From positions 558,001-622,000 of the forward strand of contig JAUPFP010000059.1 in the NCBI GenBank assembly GCA_036925085.1: DNA of 64,000 nt, in the 5' to 3' direction. The DNA comes from Brachycybe producta. Its lineage: Eukaryota; Arthropoda; Diplopoda; Playtdesmida; Andrognathidae. The notes under the pieces were generated by a model. That model saw nothing but the letters and a program-made list of their open reading frames with translations, was not told the origin of the DNA and searched no databases. The translations under genes were made by a program, and so were the position numbers. This document shows, piece after piece, positions 22,311 through 35,700 of the stretch; positions within the stretch are counted from its first letter, which is position 1, and every line of letters starts with the position of its first letter.

Positions 22311-25109
22311 TCCAAGATGGATAAGAAAATACAGTTTTTCGTCCAAAAAAAAATTCTTTCTGATGGTCTTTTAGTAATTAGGTCACCATTTTTTGATAGT
22401 CATTATTGGTCATGTATTCATTAAATATATGATGATGTCAATATTATTCCGAAAATTACAATGCAAGAAAATAAAAACATCAAACTATAAAACAAACAAA
22501 AAAAATCCTAGTGGCTAGCTTTAGAGATGGCCCCCCAATATATTTAAAAGTCATTCTCTATACAGTTCAATTTTTAAGTTGTTATTAAAATAAAGTTATG
22601 TAGATGATAAAAAAAAACTAATTGGAAATTGGTTGTTGTTAAAAAAAAAAAGATATTGTTGTACATCCATTAAAAAATAAGATTCTCAAATCTTATTTTC
22701 ACCCTTCTAAAAAAAAGCCTACTACTAATTAACAACTGTTGCCTGTAATAATTAATATAATATCTCTATCTTCCTCTTGTATTATGTGTCAGATGATGTC
22801 CATCCATTTTTTCACTCATAAAAAAAACACTTTTTTGAGATTCTGTCCACAAATTTGGTACTCATCATCATAAATATAATTATGTATGTGTGTGTGTGTG
22901 ATTGTATTTATCAAAACCTATTCAAATTTCCTTGCTTGCTTTTGTTTCTTTCCCAGAATCCTATTCTTAAAAAAAATGTTGCATCTTTTGTGTAGTTAGT
23001 AAAATCACACTTAATATTTCGAAATTTAACATATTTTTTTTAATTTTTCATTATTATTATATTATTATTATTAATATTAAAATAAGTCCATCATAGATTG
23101 CAGTTATGATACAACTGTATTTCTTCATTACAATAATTAGTAACTCAGTACATATTAACTATTATTATTATTACAAACCCCCGGTGATCGGTGCATATTA
23201 GAATTTCAAAGTTAACACAGTAAAGTTACATTTATACAATAGAAACTTATGATAATCAACTAAAACAAATAACAAAGTGTAGTTGTCAAAGGTTTTTCAC
23301 ATGTAATCATTTTTTGTACTCTTTTTATTTTAATTTTACACAAACACACAAAATTACAATTAAATACAATTAACAATAATTATCACCAAATACACATATA
23401 CAAGTCTCTTTTATGTAGAAAAACTAACTAGAAACAAAAGAGAGAAATTAGTTGCCATAGGGTTAAAGGGGAAATAAATCCTTCTAATCCAGCGGCCTTA
23501 AAAATCTGTATCCCTTGGACACCAATTTTTGGGTATCAAGACACTTAACCTTAATTTGTTCACCTAAAAGAGAGTTCACCTAAACAGTTAACAGTTTTTT
23601 TTTCCATCTAAATGACAGTAATGAGCACTAATTTAGAAATATACTGTAAGCCTACTTTAGGTGAATTAATTTAGGTAGATGAAAATGTATAAAGTACTTT
23701 TTAGGTTAATGTTCATTAGGTGAGAAGGTTCAGTGTGTACTGTTAATACTGTCATTTAGACTGAAAATGCATTTAAAGTATTTTATTTGGGTTTTTTAAG
23801 TTAAAAGTAAGTGCTAAAGCCTAAACTCATCAATTTTTACATGACACTTCATATCAAAAGTTGATAAAGAGTTTAGCACTATTTTTCACTTAGCATTCAT
23901 TAAGAATGCGACCCTAATTGTTTAGGTGAGCTGTCATTTAGGTAAACAACTTGAGGTGAAGTGTCCTAGAACCAATTTTTTCCCTCTCTTTCTTCGTAAT
24001 CTTAAATATTTAATATTTCTATTTATATAGTGGGAAAAAACAGAGAATATAGACTTAGGTTAATTAAATAATTAACTCAACATCGAATCCTCTCTTATCC
24101 CAATTGAATATTTTTCCTTTTTTGAAAAAAAAATGCAACCTTTTTTAACATCCTAAAACAAACAAACACATTTATATGTGGGCACTTTTAATCCCTATGC
24201 AGGACCCTCACCTTTTTTGTCACCACACACTTCCCCTTAAGCAAAAAAAATAATTGAGCATTGTATTTTGCTTTTTAATTGTCTTATGTAGTCACTCTTT
24301 ATTGTATGCCAGGTGTTGCTTAATTTTTTTTGTTTTTAATTGCTATTTGTTTGGTCGTCGCTATAAAATATTAGACGCAAAAGTTCTTCTTTTTCTCAAG
24401 TAAAATTTTTTTTAATTGATTATGGTAGATTTTAGAATTAAAATAAAACAAAATTAATAATTAACGCATTTCGTAAATAAAACAGAAAATTATTAAACGT
24501 ATAGGAGAAAAATTTGAGCTTGATCTTTGAAAATTAAAAATGAGATATTAAAATTACAAAGAAAAAGAGAAAGATTCCTGAGAAAAGTTGATTTTATATT
24601 ATTGTGTCACCTGCTCTGAGTATATAATATATATATATTGCTGCTTGTTGCTGGCTTTTTTTTAAAGAATTCTTGCAAATTTAAAAAAAAAAAAACTTGC
24701 AAGCAATTATTATATAATTGGAATTTTGGAGATCCGAATTATGTGGATAATAAATGAAATTTGAAATGATGATTGATGATGGCGAATAATGATAAAAGAA
24801 ACAAATTGTTTTTGTACAACGTTGTAAAAAGTGACTCTTATTATTAAAAATAAATTTATTAATAAATTTTAAAACAAATTTCATTTTCAAGTGCTTATTT
24901 TTTTTTTAAAAAAAAAACTGAATAATTGATAAATTTGCTTTTATTTTAGTTGTTGTTTTTTCACTCTTGTGTTTTAATTCTGTCCAACACACTTGGCTTT
25001 AATGTATGCAATGTGCTAAGTAATAGATTTAATTCACAGTTGTAAGCAAAGGACAAATTGGGTTTATAAATTTATATTCAATTGAATATTATCCGATCTT
25101 TACTAATTT

Positions 25110-25440
25110 TAAAATTATAAAAGTCTCTCAAACTGTGATTATTTTTGACTTTCAGATGTAAAATGAAGAGTAACTTGAAAGTGTTTTAGAAACTGGAAGG
25201 GTAGCTCAATCATATATAAGTATTTTCTTGTTGATATCTTTCAAATTAATCAATTTATGTGAGTTTCGAAATGAACCAACTTTAAGTAGACGACATTTTT
25301 CAGTTTTTGTTTATAAAAAAAATATTGTAATGAAGATGTCAACATGAAAATACATTGTAAGTGATTTGAGCTACCCTTCTAGTTTTTCCAAAACACTTTC
25401 TAGTTTTTCTTAATTTTTTTTTTTAAATGGCCCGCTTATA
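25110..25440. repeat. family C fold-back element
   Basis: GTGTTTTAGAAACTGGAAGG with GTAGCTCAATCA is mirrored by TTGAGCTACCCTTCTAGTTT. AGTATTTTCTTGTTGATATC is partly mirrored by GATGTCAACATGAAAATACA. Same structure as the TAF6 intron copies. Confidence 0.7.
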
Positions 25441-26324
25441 TTTTTTTAATATTAATATCCTTGGCATTTGTTTTTAATTTTTTTATTTAAATAAATTGTG
25501 GTTGTTTCATGGATGTCTATACCAATTTTGAGTTTGGAACTTAACCCCTTGAAATTGCATACACATAGCTGACCAGGTAGAGATTTCAAAAAATCCTTGA
25601 GAGAATAATCTAAAGAGTAGATATGATAATCCCTCAGGGTTATTAACTCCGAAATTATATAGGATAATTTCTATTTGAATTGTTTTATTATGACAATAGA
25701 TCGGATAATAAGGCATTGAATTTAGCTTTTGGTGTTGTTGCTGTGCTTAAGACTTTTTTTGTGTGTCGTTGTTGTCTTTTGTCCATGATGCACTTCAGCC
25801 AAAGTATTAATAATAATACCTCCAAAAATACCCCCCAATTTCAATCTTTAATCTCATCATGTTAGGGGGGTGTGTACGGTCTCTAAACTAATTTGAAACA
25901 AATAATGGTAAAAATCAAAATTAAAGATAGTATTATAAATGATTAGGACCTATTGTTTTTTCTTCAATTGAATATTCATGTCATCAGACCTTTTTTACTC
26001 ATTGTTAACAATTTTGTTTTATCAACTTTTTTGATCAAATAATCATTTATTTTCTTTATTCTATGATAGGTCATTTATTGATTTCCAATACTCATCATCA
26101 CTACTCATGGGACAAGTTGTATAATTAGTATTTTCTATCTATATTATGTTTTTCTCTTAATTAATGAGATTGTAAAATATAATTTTAGATTTTTTTTTAA
26201 AAGTAAATCACAATCATTTACTGGCCACACACAACAAGTTGATTCAATTTTTTCTATTAACTAAGTAGATGGCCAAATGCAATTTAATTTATAATTTGGT
26301 TGTACTCTTTTCTTAATATCATTC

Positions 26325-27040
26325 ATTACATTAAGGTAATAAGAATTATGCTTTTTGCAATCCAAAAGGCTAGTTTTAGTTTGTCTAGAATTAAAATAAT
26401 GCAGAATAAATTGTTTTAGGCAGAATAAGGTGTTAAAGTGTTTAATTATAGCCTATAGCCCAGCCTCTTTGATTATTAAAAAGCATAATTCTGTTTACCT
26501 TAACCATTATTAATTCTTTATTTTTTTATATTGTATATAACTTCTAGTTAATTTTTTTTTTTACTTTTATCTTAAAATTCATTTAATTATTTATAGACAT
26601 TCTTTAACTTTTTTTTAAATGAATATATTATGGTCCCAGTATGTCTTTCTTAATGAGTCAGAGAGTTTTCTTATATTCTTAAATGTGTTCTATGTTAATT
26701 TTGAAAAGATTTCTTATTTATAACACTAAAAAGAATTATGCTTTTTGCAATTAAAGAGGCTGGTTAGAGGCTAGAGCTAACTTACAACTCTGATTCAGCT
26801 GTATTTTAATTATAGAAGAACTCTAGCCTCGAACGAGCTTTTTCTATTACAAAAAAAAACATAACTCTTCTTGCATTAATAATTAGTAAGATAACGAGAA
26901 AGAAATGCATGTTTTTTAGTCAAAAGAACCTTGTTAGAGGTCAAACTAGCATTTAGAAATAGGCTTGTCCTCATCATAACTATAGTCTCTAACCAGATTT
27001 TTTTGAACAAAAAACGCATTTTTCCGGTTGCCTTACTTAT
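26325..27040. repeat. cluster of three small family D-like hairpins
   Basis: Three adjacent hairpin units carry the AATTATGCTTTTTGCAAT start and the TTAGAGGCTAG or TCTAGCCTC core: about 26335-26510, 26732-26875 and 26905-27025. Each has an inverted AT-rich arm ending in a CATAATT-type or CGCATTTTT-type string. A related unit is at about 17405-17530. They look like short MITEs that tend to insert near each other. Confidence 0.5.
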
Positions 27041-28439
27041 TTAATTATAATATACAAATTTCTTAGTTTAATCGAATTTTAGATAAAGATTTAAAAAAAA
27101 AATATGAAAGCAAATCTTTAGATTATATTTTGAAGTCAATTAAAATGGAATTTGGAGTGTTTTTTTTTTTGGGACCTTGACCATTTGAAAATAAAAATGA
27201 CCTAATGTGTGCTCATAAAGTGAAAATCCTTCAAAAAAGAAAACAACAAGTATGTAAAAAAAAATAATTACAAAAGAAAAGATAAAGAAATTATAAACTT
27301 GGAATTAATTTAATTAGTGAGTACAATTTTGTGTTGGGTTTGTTTTTTTTCTTTCTTATTATTATTCTTCACAGTTAAAATCTCATTATAAAGTATGTTT
27401 GTATTTAATATGTATATAAATGTGCACAGAATGAGAGACAATTTGTAAAAATATAATTAAAAATAAGAACCAAGAGATAGAGTGAAGAAAAAAAAATTGT
27501 CTTAACTAGCATATTAATGTTTTTTTCTTGGCTCGAAAAAAACTTTTTCTCTCTTGAAAGGTTTCATTTTACAAATGTTATCTTTTATTATATATATGCA
27601 AATTAATTGTCTCATAAATGAACCTTTTCAAAGGTGGTTTTTTTTTTTTTGCTGCTTCCTTCTTCTACAAATTAAGATTTTTATTTTCAAGTGCAATTTG
27701 AGATGTATTTTTTTTTTGCTTCAATCCTTAATTATGTCACCGACCATTAATTAAGTTAACAAGCATACATGTTTGTGACATAACTGAATGTCTAAACAGG
27801 CATATAATTATGACATTCTAGATATTCAAATTTCAAAGTTCCCTCTTTTTGCGATTTTGATGTTTTATCATTTTTGTTTTTGCATTTCTAAAACAAGGGT
27901 AGTTTCAATTATGACAATCATTCCAGCTATTTAATTTAAGAGGCAAAATTACTTCAAAAAAAAATATCACTAGTATCGTTTTTATATTGAACCAATAGAC
28001 TCAATGTTAAAGAAATTTTTTTTAAAATGCATAGTGTTGGGGTTTTGGTTAAGAAATTTTTTTACAGTTGTCCAATTTTGATGGTTCGAAATAATTTTGG
28101 AATGTAGTCTTTTAAGGTAAAAAAAATGTAATTGTTTTCTTTATTTCTGCTTTTCTCCAATAAGGTCCTACACGCGTAAAACATCAACAGAAAACAAGAG
28201 AGAGAAAAACGTAAGTTACGTCAAACATGGTGAAAAAAACATGTTGAATTTTTTTTAGGTTTATGGTTTGTTTTTTGTTTTAAAAAAAATCAACAAATAG
28301 GAAAGGTTGCTGCAAATGAAGTTTATTATTAAGGTGGCTGAGTAGGTATTTGGTTTGCTTTTCTCCCCCTGGATGACGCCACTGCCATATGGCTAATGCT
28401 ATGTTCCATAGACGTTTTTGTAAAATATGGATGCAAAAA

Positions 28440-28745
28440 CGTCAAGCAAACGTTTTTTTTTTTTAAACATTATGAAAAAATTAAAATTGTTTTCAAAACT
28501 AGAATGGTAAAAGATTATGTTAAAAAGTTTTTTCCATGGCAATATCTCAAAAAAAAAAAATTTTATAGTTCAGTTTGGAAAAATGACCCGTTTTTAGGTT
28601 TTTCCATTGACATTTCATTAAAAACTATTTTCGAATTTTTCAAACTGTCATAAAAAGTTTTATTTTGAAAGATATCATCATGAAAATGCTCGTTAAGTGA
28701 TTGAAATGCATTTTTAGTTGCTAAAATCCATTCGGTATCTTCTTA
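28440..28745. repeat. family C' fold-back variant
   Basis: The left part TTTCAAAACTAGAATGGTAA and GGCAATATCTCAAAAA is mirrored by GAAAGATATCATCATGAAAA and ATTTTTAGTTGCTAAAATCC. A close relative with the same flank wording (AACGTTTTT) is in IFT80 intron 5 at 32190-32460. Confidence 0.55.
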
Positions 28746-29170
28746 ATGTAATAGTGTTGCTTTTCTGAAATGCAAAATAATCAGTGTTGAAAATCAACTG
28801 TTCATAAAACATGTTGAAAGATCGAAAAACATTGCCCTGTTTAGATTTTTTTAAATATTGGCCTCAAAAGTTCCATAAAAAACATGAAAAGTTTCAATTT
28901 TAAAAAAAATTATCACTGATTTAAATTTCAGTTGCAATAGTGGGTTTAATTTAAATAATTTTAATTAAATAACTTTTTTTCTAAGTTTAATATTTTTTAT
29001 TTTAATCTACTAATATCATTCCTGCGATTTGTTTTAAAAGGGTTAGGAGAATTTTATATTTTTATAGAATTCTCCAGTATCACTTCAAATAACTAAATAT
29101 TATGTAAATTTTGTTTAAAAAATGATAAAAATAAACGTGTTGACCTCTTAACAATTATGTATTACATTAC

Positions 29171-29395
29171 TGTCTTCTCGTAAGATGAAGCTTAGACGTC
29201 AGAGGGGTTGACATAACATTAAGGATTGTGTCTGAAAGAAAAGGGATATCAAACGTAATCAACAATTTAAACAAAAAAGTTATTGCATTCTTTTGTTATT
29301 AGTTATTATCCCTTTTTTATTAGACAAAATGACAAAACTAAATTTTTCGTCAACCCTCGTGACGTCACAAGTTTCTTCTTGCAAAGAGACAGGTA
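29171..29395. repeat. family F fold-back element, copy 2, just upstream of IFT80
   Basis: GTAAGATGAAGCTTAGACGT with CAGAGGGGTTGAC at the left is mirrored by GTCAACCCTCGTGACGTCAC with AAGTTTCTTCTTGC at the right. The right arm has a perfect TGACGTCA at 29360-29367, about 340 nt before the IFT80 start codon. It may contribute a bZIP (CREB/ATF-type) site to the promoter region. Confidence 0.65.
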
Positions 29396-29417
29396 TAGAC
29401 GGATTTGAGTGTGACCT

Positions 29418-29427
29418 AAGATGGCGG
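29418..29427 (+). promoter_or_regulatory. AAGATGGCGG motif (YY1-type) in the IFT80 5' region
   Basis: AAGATGGCGG is the classic YY1-type motif often placed around the start of TATA-less housekeeping genes. It lies 278 nt before the IFT80 ATG in a locally GC-richer stretch. The complementary wording GCCATTTTG is at 54543-54551 in the INTS6 leader, and GCCATCTTG near 55430. Assignment rests on motif and position only. Confidence 0.4.
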
Positions 29428-29704
29428 ATTAGTACCCATAATGCTTTGTGTGCCTTTAGCTTGTGCACAGAGACGGTAGAGTAAGTGACACCCTCAATCT
29501 AACCTTTGGTTAGTACATGAGGCTATGCTCTCCTTTCAGTGTTTTTTTGGTTACCATGACGACGCAAGTACAACAAATGGAGGCTCGCTGCATGTAAATT
29601 CAACGTCAGGCTGAATCACCTAAATCTTCTGGTTTACGACATGATAGATGGCTAAATATGAATTATAACAGCTGAATTGAAGCAACTCTTTTAATATTGA
29701 CGAC

Positions 29705-32700
29705 ATGAGATTCGAAATATCGTTGAAAAAGGACCCAAAACATATCCTTTTACAGTGTTACGTTACAGAGGGCATCGTTGGCGGTGGTTTTGAAGCTTTG
29801 TTCTTGTGTAGGTGGTGTACAAATATGGTCGTTAAACTTTCTTACATGGTAACTGATTTCTTTGTTAGTCATCCTAGTTGTTGATTTCTACGAGATCTTA
29901 AGGCACTTTTGCTGCTTCAGTTTGTCAGCATAGAACATATAAGCATGCCGCCGATATGTAAAAAAAAAGACGAGAGGTGACATTTTGTAAAGGTTTTCAG
30001 CACTACGTAGGGTGTACTAATATGGCGTTTTACTAGTTGATTTTAATTGTATTATGACGCCATGTTAGGCAACCCATATAATTAGTTTTTACGCTTCGAC
30101 TTGTGCTTCAAAATGTCATTAAAGGGAACTACGGCTCATGCCCTTTTTATTTGAAAAAAATATGTTTTCAGTTTTATTTCCTTAACTAATATAAACACAT
30201 AAAGATGTGGTCAGTTCGGTTGGTTGGTCATCAGCAGAGGAGGTACTGTCCATTGGAGATGACCAACAGGTTTTATGTTGGAATCTTCTAACCGAAGACA
30301 CGAACGTCGTAACGACACTTCCGAACAATGTCTATGCCACAGATATGCATTTCTTTCCACGTTCGTCCACAGGAAAGAAATCCTCTTCTTCAGACGTCTT
30401 TGTACTGGGAGCAGCAGATGGTTTGTATTCGGGGACATGTTTCATATCTACTAAGTTTAACTTAATGGTGTTGTTTTCGTACATATGCAGGAAAGTTCCA
30501 TCTAATGTCCAGAAATGGAAGATTGGAGAAGAATGTGGATGCTCATCAGGGTGCAGTCATCACCGTACGATGGAGTCATGACGGAAGTGCACTTGCGACA
30601 GGTTTAATTTAGAAGACGAAGTCTCTCGTTTGTGTTGTCTTCGCATTTTGCGTTTGACACGTTTTTAACTGAATCAACTAACTTGATAGACTTTGACGTC
30701 AAAACTTTACTAGACCTCTCTTTTTAAAACACTTTGAAAGTGTTTAAGAAACTAGAAGAGTAGCCAAATCACTTAAAATTGAAGTATAAACGCTCTTCGG
30801 ACTCTAGTTATTCTGCCTTTCAAGAAAATCTTTGAAGTATAAGAAACTAGTAGATGGCTCAATCACTTAACGATGTTTTTGTGCCGATTTATTTTAACAA
30901 AACACGGAGAATATAAAGTTGGTATAAAAAGTTCATAGTTAATTTTATTTAGATGAATGTTCTCTTAAAGTGATTCGTCTAATCATCTAGTTTCTAAAAG
31001 CACTTTTCATTTTTTCTTTTAATGTCTGCTTCTGAAAAGCCGTTTAACCTAATGGCTGCTTATAAAAAATGTCTTAAAAGGGTTGAGCTGCGTTTAGATT
31101 AATGGTTCAAAAGAAGACTTTATGAAAGATTTTTTAAGATTTATTGGCATCTTGAAGCGTGAACGAAGTTGCATACATAATTTTTTACGATGATAATTAA
31201 TTATCTTTTAAAATAAAATTGTTGTGGTAGTTTGAAAAATAAACTATTTGATTTTATTAATTTATTTTTTGCCAACCAAAAAAAAAAAATTGGTTTCCAA
31301 AAAATGGATTATTAAGTAGTTAATTAATAATTTATAAATGCAATTTCGTTTGAAAGATATGATTTTCACATTTATGCGTTTTCATTGGAAGGTGGTGAAG
31401 ATGGTCAAGTAAAGATCTGGTCTCAGGCTGGAATGTTAAGATCCACGTTCGCTCAGATTGGTAATTTTTGTTTTTCACGTTCACTTTGCGATGATTTTTC
31501 ACTTTTGTTTGTGTTTTTTTTTGTAAGGTAAACCTGTGTACAGTGTTGCCTGGAATGCTAATTCCAATAGTTTACTACACACGAACGGAAAGACTTTGGT
31601 TATAAAGTCACTACAACCATCGAGCAAACCGCTAAAAGTAAGAAACGTCTAGAAAACAATCGAATTTTGCTACATGTTTTAACGAAAGATATTAAGTTTT
31701 TTTTATATAAAAAAACTAGAAAGGTACACAGAAATTTCTTTTTAGTTGTGTTGTCTACTTTCATTTAAACTCTCTTTCGTTTCTAGTGAACTGTTTCGAT
31801 TTTATAAAATGCGTTGAGTTTTGAAGTTCATTTACTCATTTTTCGTGTTTAAGAGTTGTTCGCTATTGAATTTTTTTTATTTCAAAACTTGTGTTACTTT
31901 TTAAAACTAAAATTTGGCAAATTTATACAAGTAAGATCCAATGTTAGCTAAATAAAAAGACAATTTGAACTTTGAAATGTTAAAATAACCTAAATTTCTA
32001 CCAAAAACGGAATTAATTAAGCTAAATTTAACTTAATTCAATAATAGTGATAATTGATTTTAAAAAAAATTACTAATAATCAAGGTGGCTGAATAGATAT
32101 TTTGTTTTAGTCTCTCTGGAAGTGGTTATTATGTTCTATAGGTGATATCTTCTCTCCACTGGCGGTTTTGAGAAAATTTGTATTTTTCAAGCGAACGTTT
32201 TTCAGGAGAAACATTACAAAAAAATTCAAAGTGTTTTGGAAACTAGAATAGTTGGTGATAATGCTAAAAGATTTTTTTTTTCACGATATTTTTCAAAATA
32301 TGCTTTTTATCACAGTTTGAAAAAAAAAGAAAATAGTTTTTCATAAAAAACGGGTCATTTTCAAACTGTTATAAAATGTTTCTTTTTTTGCCATTCTAGT
32401 TTTTAAAATAATTTGAATTTTTTTATAATGTTGTTTCTAAAAAAAAACGTTCACTTGACGTTTTTGCGGCCAAATTTCACAAAAAAAATCTATGAAGCAT
32501 GTCATTAGCCACTACATTGGCGCCATTTGTGGGTGGGGCAAAAGTAAAATTTCTATTCAGTCACATTAGAAAAATAACGATTTCGTTAATTTTTGATTTG
32601 TTATTTTCTCAAGTGGTTAGCTCACGATGGCCTAATTCTGAAAGTATCTTGGAATCCAAATAACAATTTAATCGTTTCTGGTGGTGAAGATTGCAAATAC

Positions 32701-35700
32701 AAAGTATGCAATTCATTCATAGCACCTTCAGTGCGTTCTAAGTTTGTTTTTTTATTAAAGATATGGGACAGTTACGGACGCCAATTATACTCGAGTCCAA
32801 TGCAAGAGTATCCGATAACCGCCTTAGCGTGGACGCCAGATGGTGAACTCTTTGCTGTTGGATCGTTTTGCACTTTACGCCTTTGCGATAAAGTTGGAGT
32901 GAGCAAATTTTAATCTTGCTACTTTCTAAACTGAGATTTATTTTTAATTTTTTCGTAATTTGTTGCTGTATAAAGTGGTCTCATTGTTTAGAAAAGATGG
33001 ACACCGGAAGCATTTTTAATCTTTGTTGGTCGAACGATGGAACTCAAGTGGCCGGTGCATGCGGAAACGGAAGTGTCGTGTTTGCTAACATTGTCGAGAG
33101 ACGATTAGAATGGAAGAATTACGAAGCGGAGATTCCGAATCGTAAACTCGTCGTCGTTAGAAACGTTGTCGATGAAGTTTGGGAGAAGTTAGAATTACAA
33201 AACCGAGTTCTTCGTGTGTCGTTGTCACATCGACATTTGATTCTTGTCACATCGACACAATGCCTTATTTATAGGTAATGCAATTAATATAAATTAACAA
33301 CAAGTAGTTAACTAACTGTTCTTCGTTACAGCATCAAAAACTGGAACACTCCAACGATATTTGATCTAAAAGACGGTGGCGTCACTGTTATCATTCAGGC
33401 CGAAAAGTAACGATTGTTTCTTGGTTTTTATTTCATATGTAATCATTTTAACTTTTTTTTTCTCCATCGCAGACATTTTCTGCTTGTTGAAAGTGGAGGT
33501 GTTACAGTTTATTCTTATGAAGGAAAACCGTTATGTAGCCCTCGGTGGCCGGGAATGCGTCCGGATATTTTAAATTGTTCGAATGTCAGTTTGAATAATT
33601 TTACTCTTGCGATCAGATGTCAAGCTGATGAAAAAGGTTCATAAAATTGCTTTTTATTTTAGTAAATCGATGTCTTTCTTTTTTAGTTCTAATTTTTGTT
33701 AAAAGTTCTTTTATACGTTATAAATTTTTAACAGTTGTTCACTTATTTGACGTATCATCTGGTAAGACTGTCGGCGACGGAAAGCCGTTCACACACGACG
33801 TATATATTTAATATAAAAGTTAACAAATTATTGCGAACGAATGATATTCTGATCCACTATATTTTCTATTAATTATAAAGCACGATGTTACGGCTGTTGC
33901 TCTGAATCAAAGTGGATCGTTAACGGAACAATATCTAGCGTTGATCAATCGAAACGGAGATCTGTACCTCGTTGCGATCAGAACCGTGCGAGGAATAACG
34001 AGGATATCGATGAAACTTGGTTAATTATGTTTCACTTTAAGAGCTTAGAGACATTCCAGTTTTGCATGTGCCATAAAATATGGTCTATTTTGTGGTTTGA
34101 AAGTTGCTCAAATGGTTCTAGCAACCAAAAGGCAATTCGAAACTTCATGAAAATACTTTAATACCTGAAGAACATATTGAGGAATAAACATAATTTTTTG
34201 AGAATGCTAAAAGGCTAATTACTAAAACTAACTACAAATTAATTAATAAATAATTAAATTACTTAATAATTAAATTATTAAATGATTAAATTACTAAATG
34301 ATTAAATTACTAAATGATTAAATTACTAAATAATTAAATTACTAAATAATTAAATTACTAAATAATTAAATTACTAAATAATTAAATTACTAAATAATTA
34401 AATTTGCTAAATAATTAAATTACTAAATAATTAAATTACTAAATAATTAAATTACTAAATAATTAAATTTGCTAAATAATTAAATTTGCTAAATAATTAA
34501 ATTTGCTAAATAATTAAATTACTAAATAATTAAATTTGCTAAATAATTAAAATTGCTAAATAATTTAAATTACTAATTAGTAATTACTATTTAAAAGCAA
34601 AATTCACGTTAAAATAGATTTCTGACCAAATTAATACAACAAAAATATATTTTTCAGGTGTAATGATGCAGTCTGTTTGTTGGAACGATGGCACGGATAT
34701 GTTAGCTGCTCTTCAAGAGAACAAACTAATCGTTTTTTATTATCCGAATGTTGGTTTTGTCGATAGAAGCTTGCTCTCGAAAACATCTTACGAAAAAGAA
34801 GTTAGGTATGGACAAAATGGATCATTTTATACAGTGAAAACCGTTTAACGTGAAATAGAATGGGTACAAACGTAAATTTAAAAGCGTATTTTATAATAAT
34901 AAAACAATGTTTTTTTTTCAAAACCTATTTTAAAAACCTGGCAAAAGATAAAAAAAAAATTTATTTTAGTTTTGTTAATATAAAAAATTTTAAAAGGTGA
35001 CTTAAAAACAAGTTCTTTTAACAAGGTCTTTATAATGTATTTATATTATTACAATATCGTGATATTAGTGAAAACATTAAGAAATGCAGAAAACGTATAT
35101 AATGAGTATATAATGTCCCTTTTCCTTTACTTTCGACAGTGACTTTGGAAAAAATCCTCAGCTTGTTAGTTTCATTGGAAACCAAGTGAATATCCGACGA
35201 GCCGATGGATCACTAGTGGCTTCGACCATATCACCGTTTCCAGTTGTTTTACACGGTTACGTATCGACATCTCGATGGGACGATGCGATTAAATTATGTC
35301 GACTAGTGAAGGTATTTTTTGTCTAAAACAGTCCAAAAATGCCTATCAAACTAAACGTTTTCATATTTGTTGAGGATTCGAATCTTTGGGCTTGTCTTGC
35401 TGCAATGTCGATGCATTCCAAACAAGTAAACACGGCCGAAGTTGCATATGCTGCGATAAACGAAGTAAAAATACAGATTAATACACGGATGAAGAGTTTT
35501 CATTCGAAGTCTCGATCGTTATTTTCAGGCTGACAAAGTGGAGTTTCTTCAGAAGGTGGCCGGAATGACGATCAAAGATATTCAGCTGGCCGAAATGGCA
35601 CTGATGTGTGGAAATGCTCACGAAGCCGAAGCTCTTCTTCTGCAAGGAGGATTCATTTTCAGAGCAATCATGCTTAACGTCAGTTTGAGTAAATGGGACA

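Larger units (their letters stand above)
15817..29170. other. gene-poor stretch: muscleblind 3' UTR or downstream intergenic DNA
   Basis: After the TAG at 15814-15816 I see no exon of a recognisable protein until IFT80. Simple repeats include ATT near 16748-16775, GAT near 20400-20420 and CTCCTC near 20739-20758. Inserted elements are listed separately. Part of the first 2-3 kb is probably the muscleblind 3' UTR, but I cannot place its poly(A) site with confidence because AATAAA-like strings are common in such AT-rich DNA. Confidence 0.5.
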
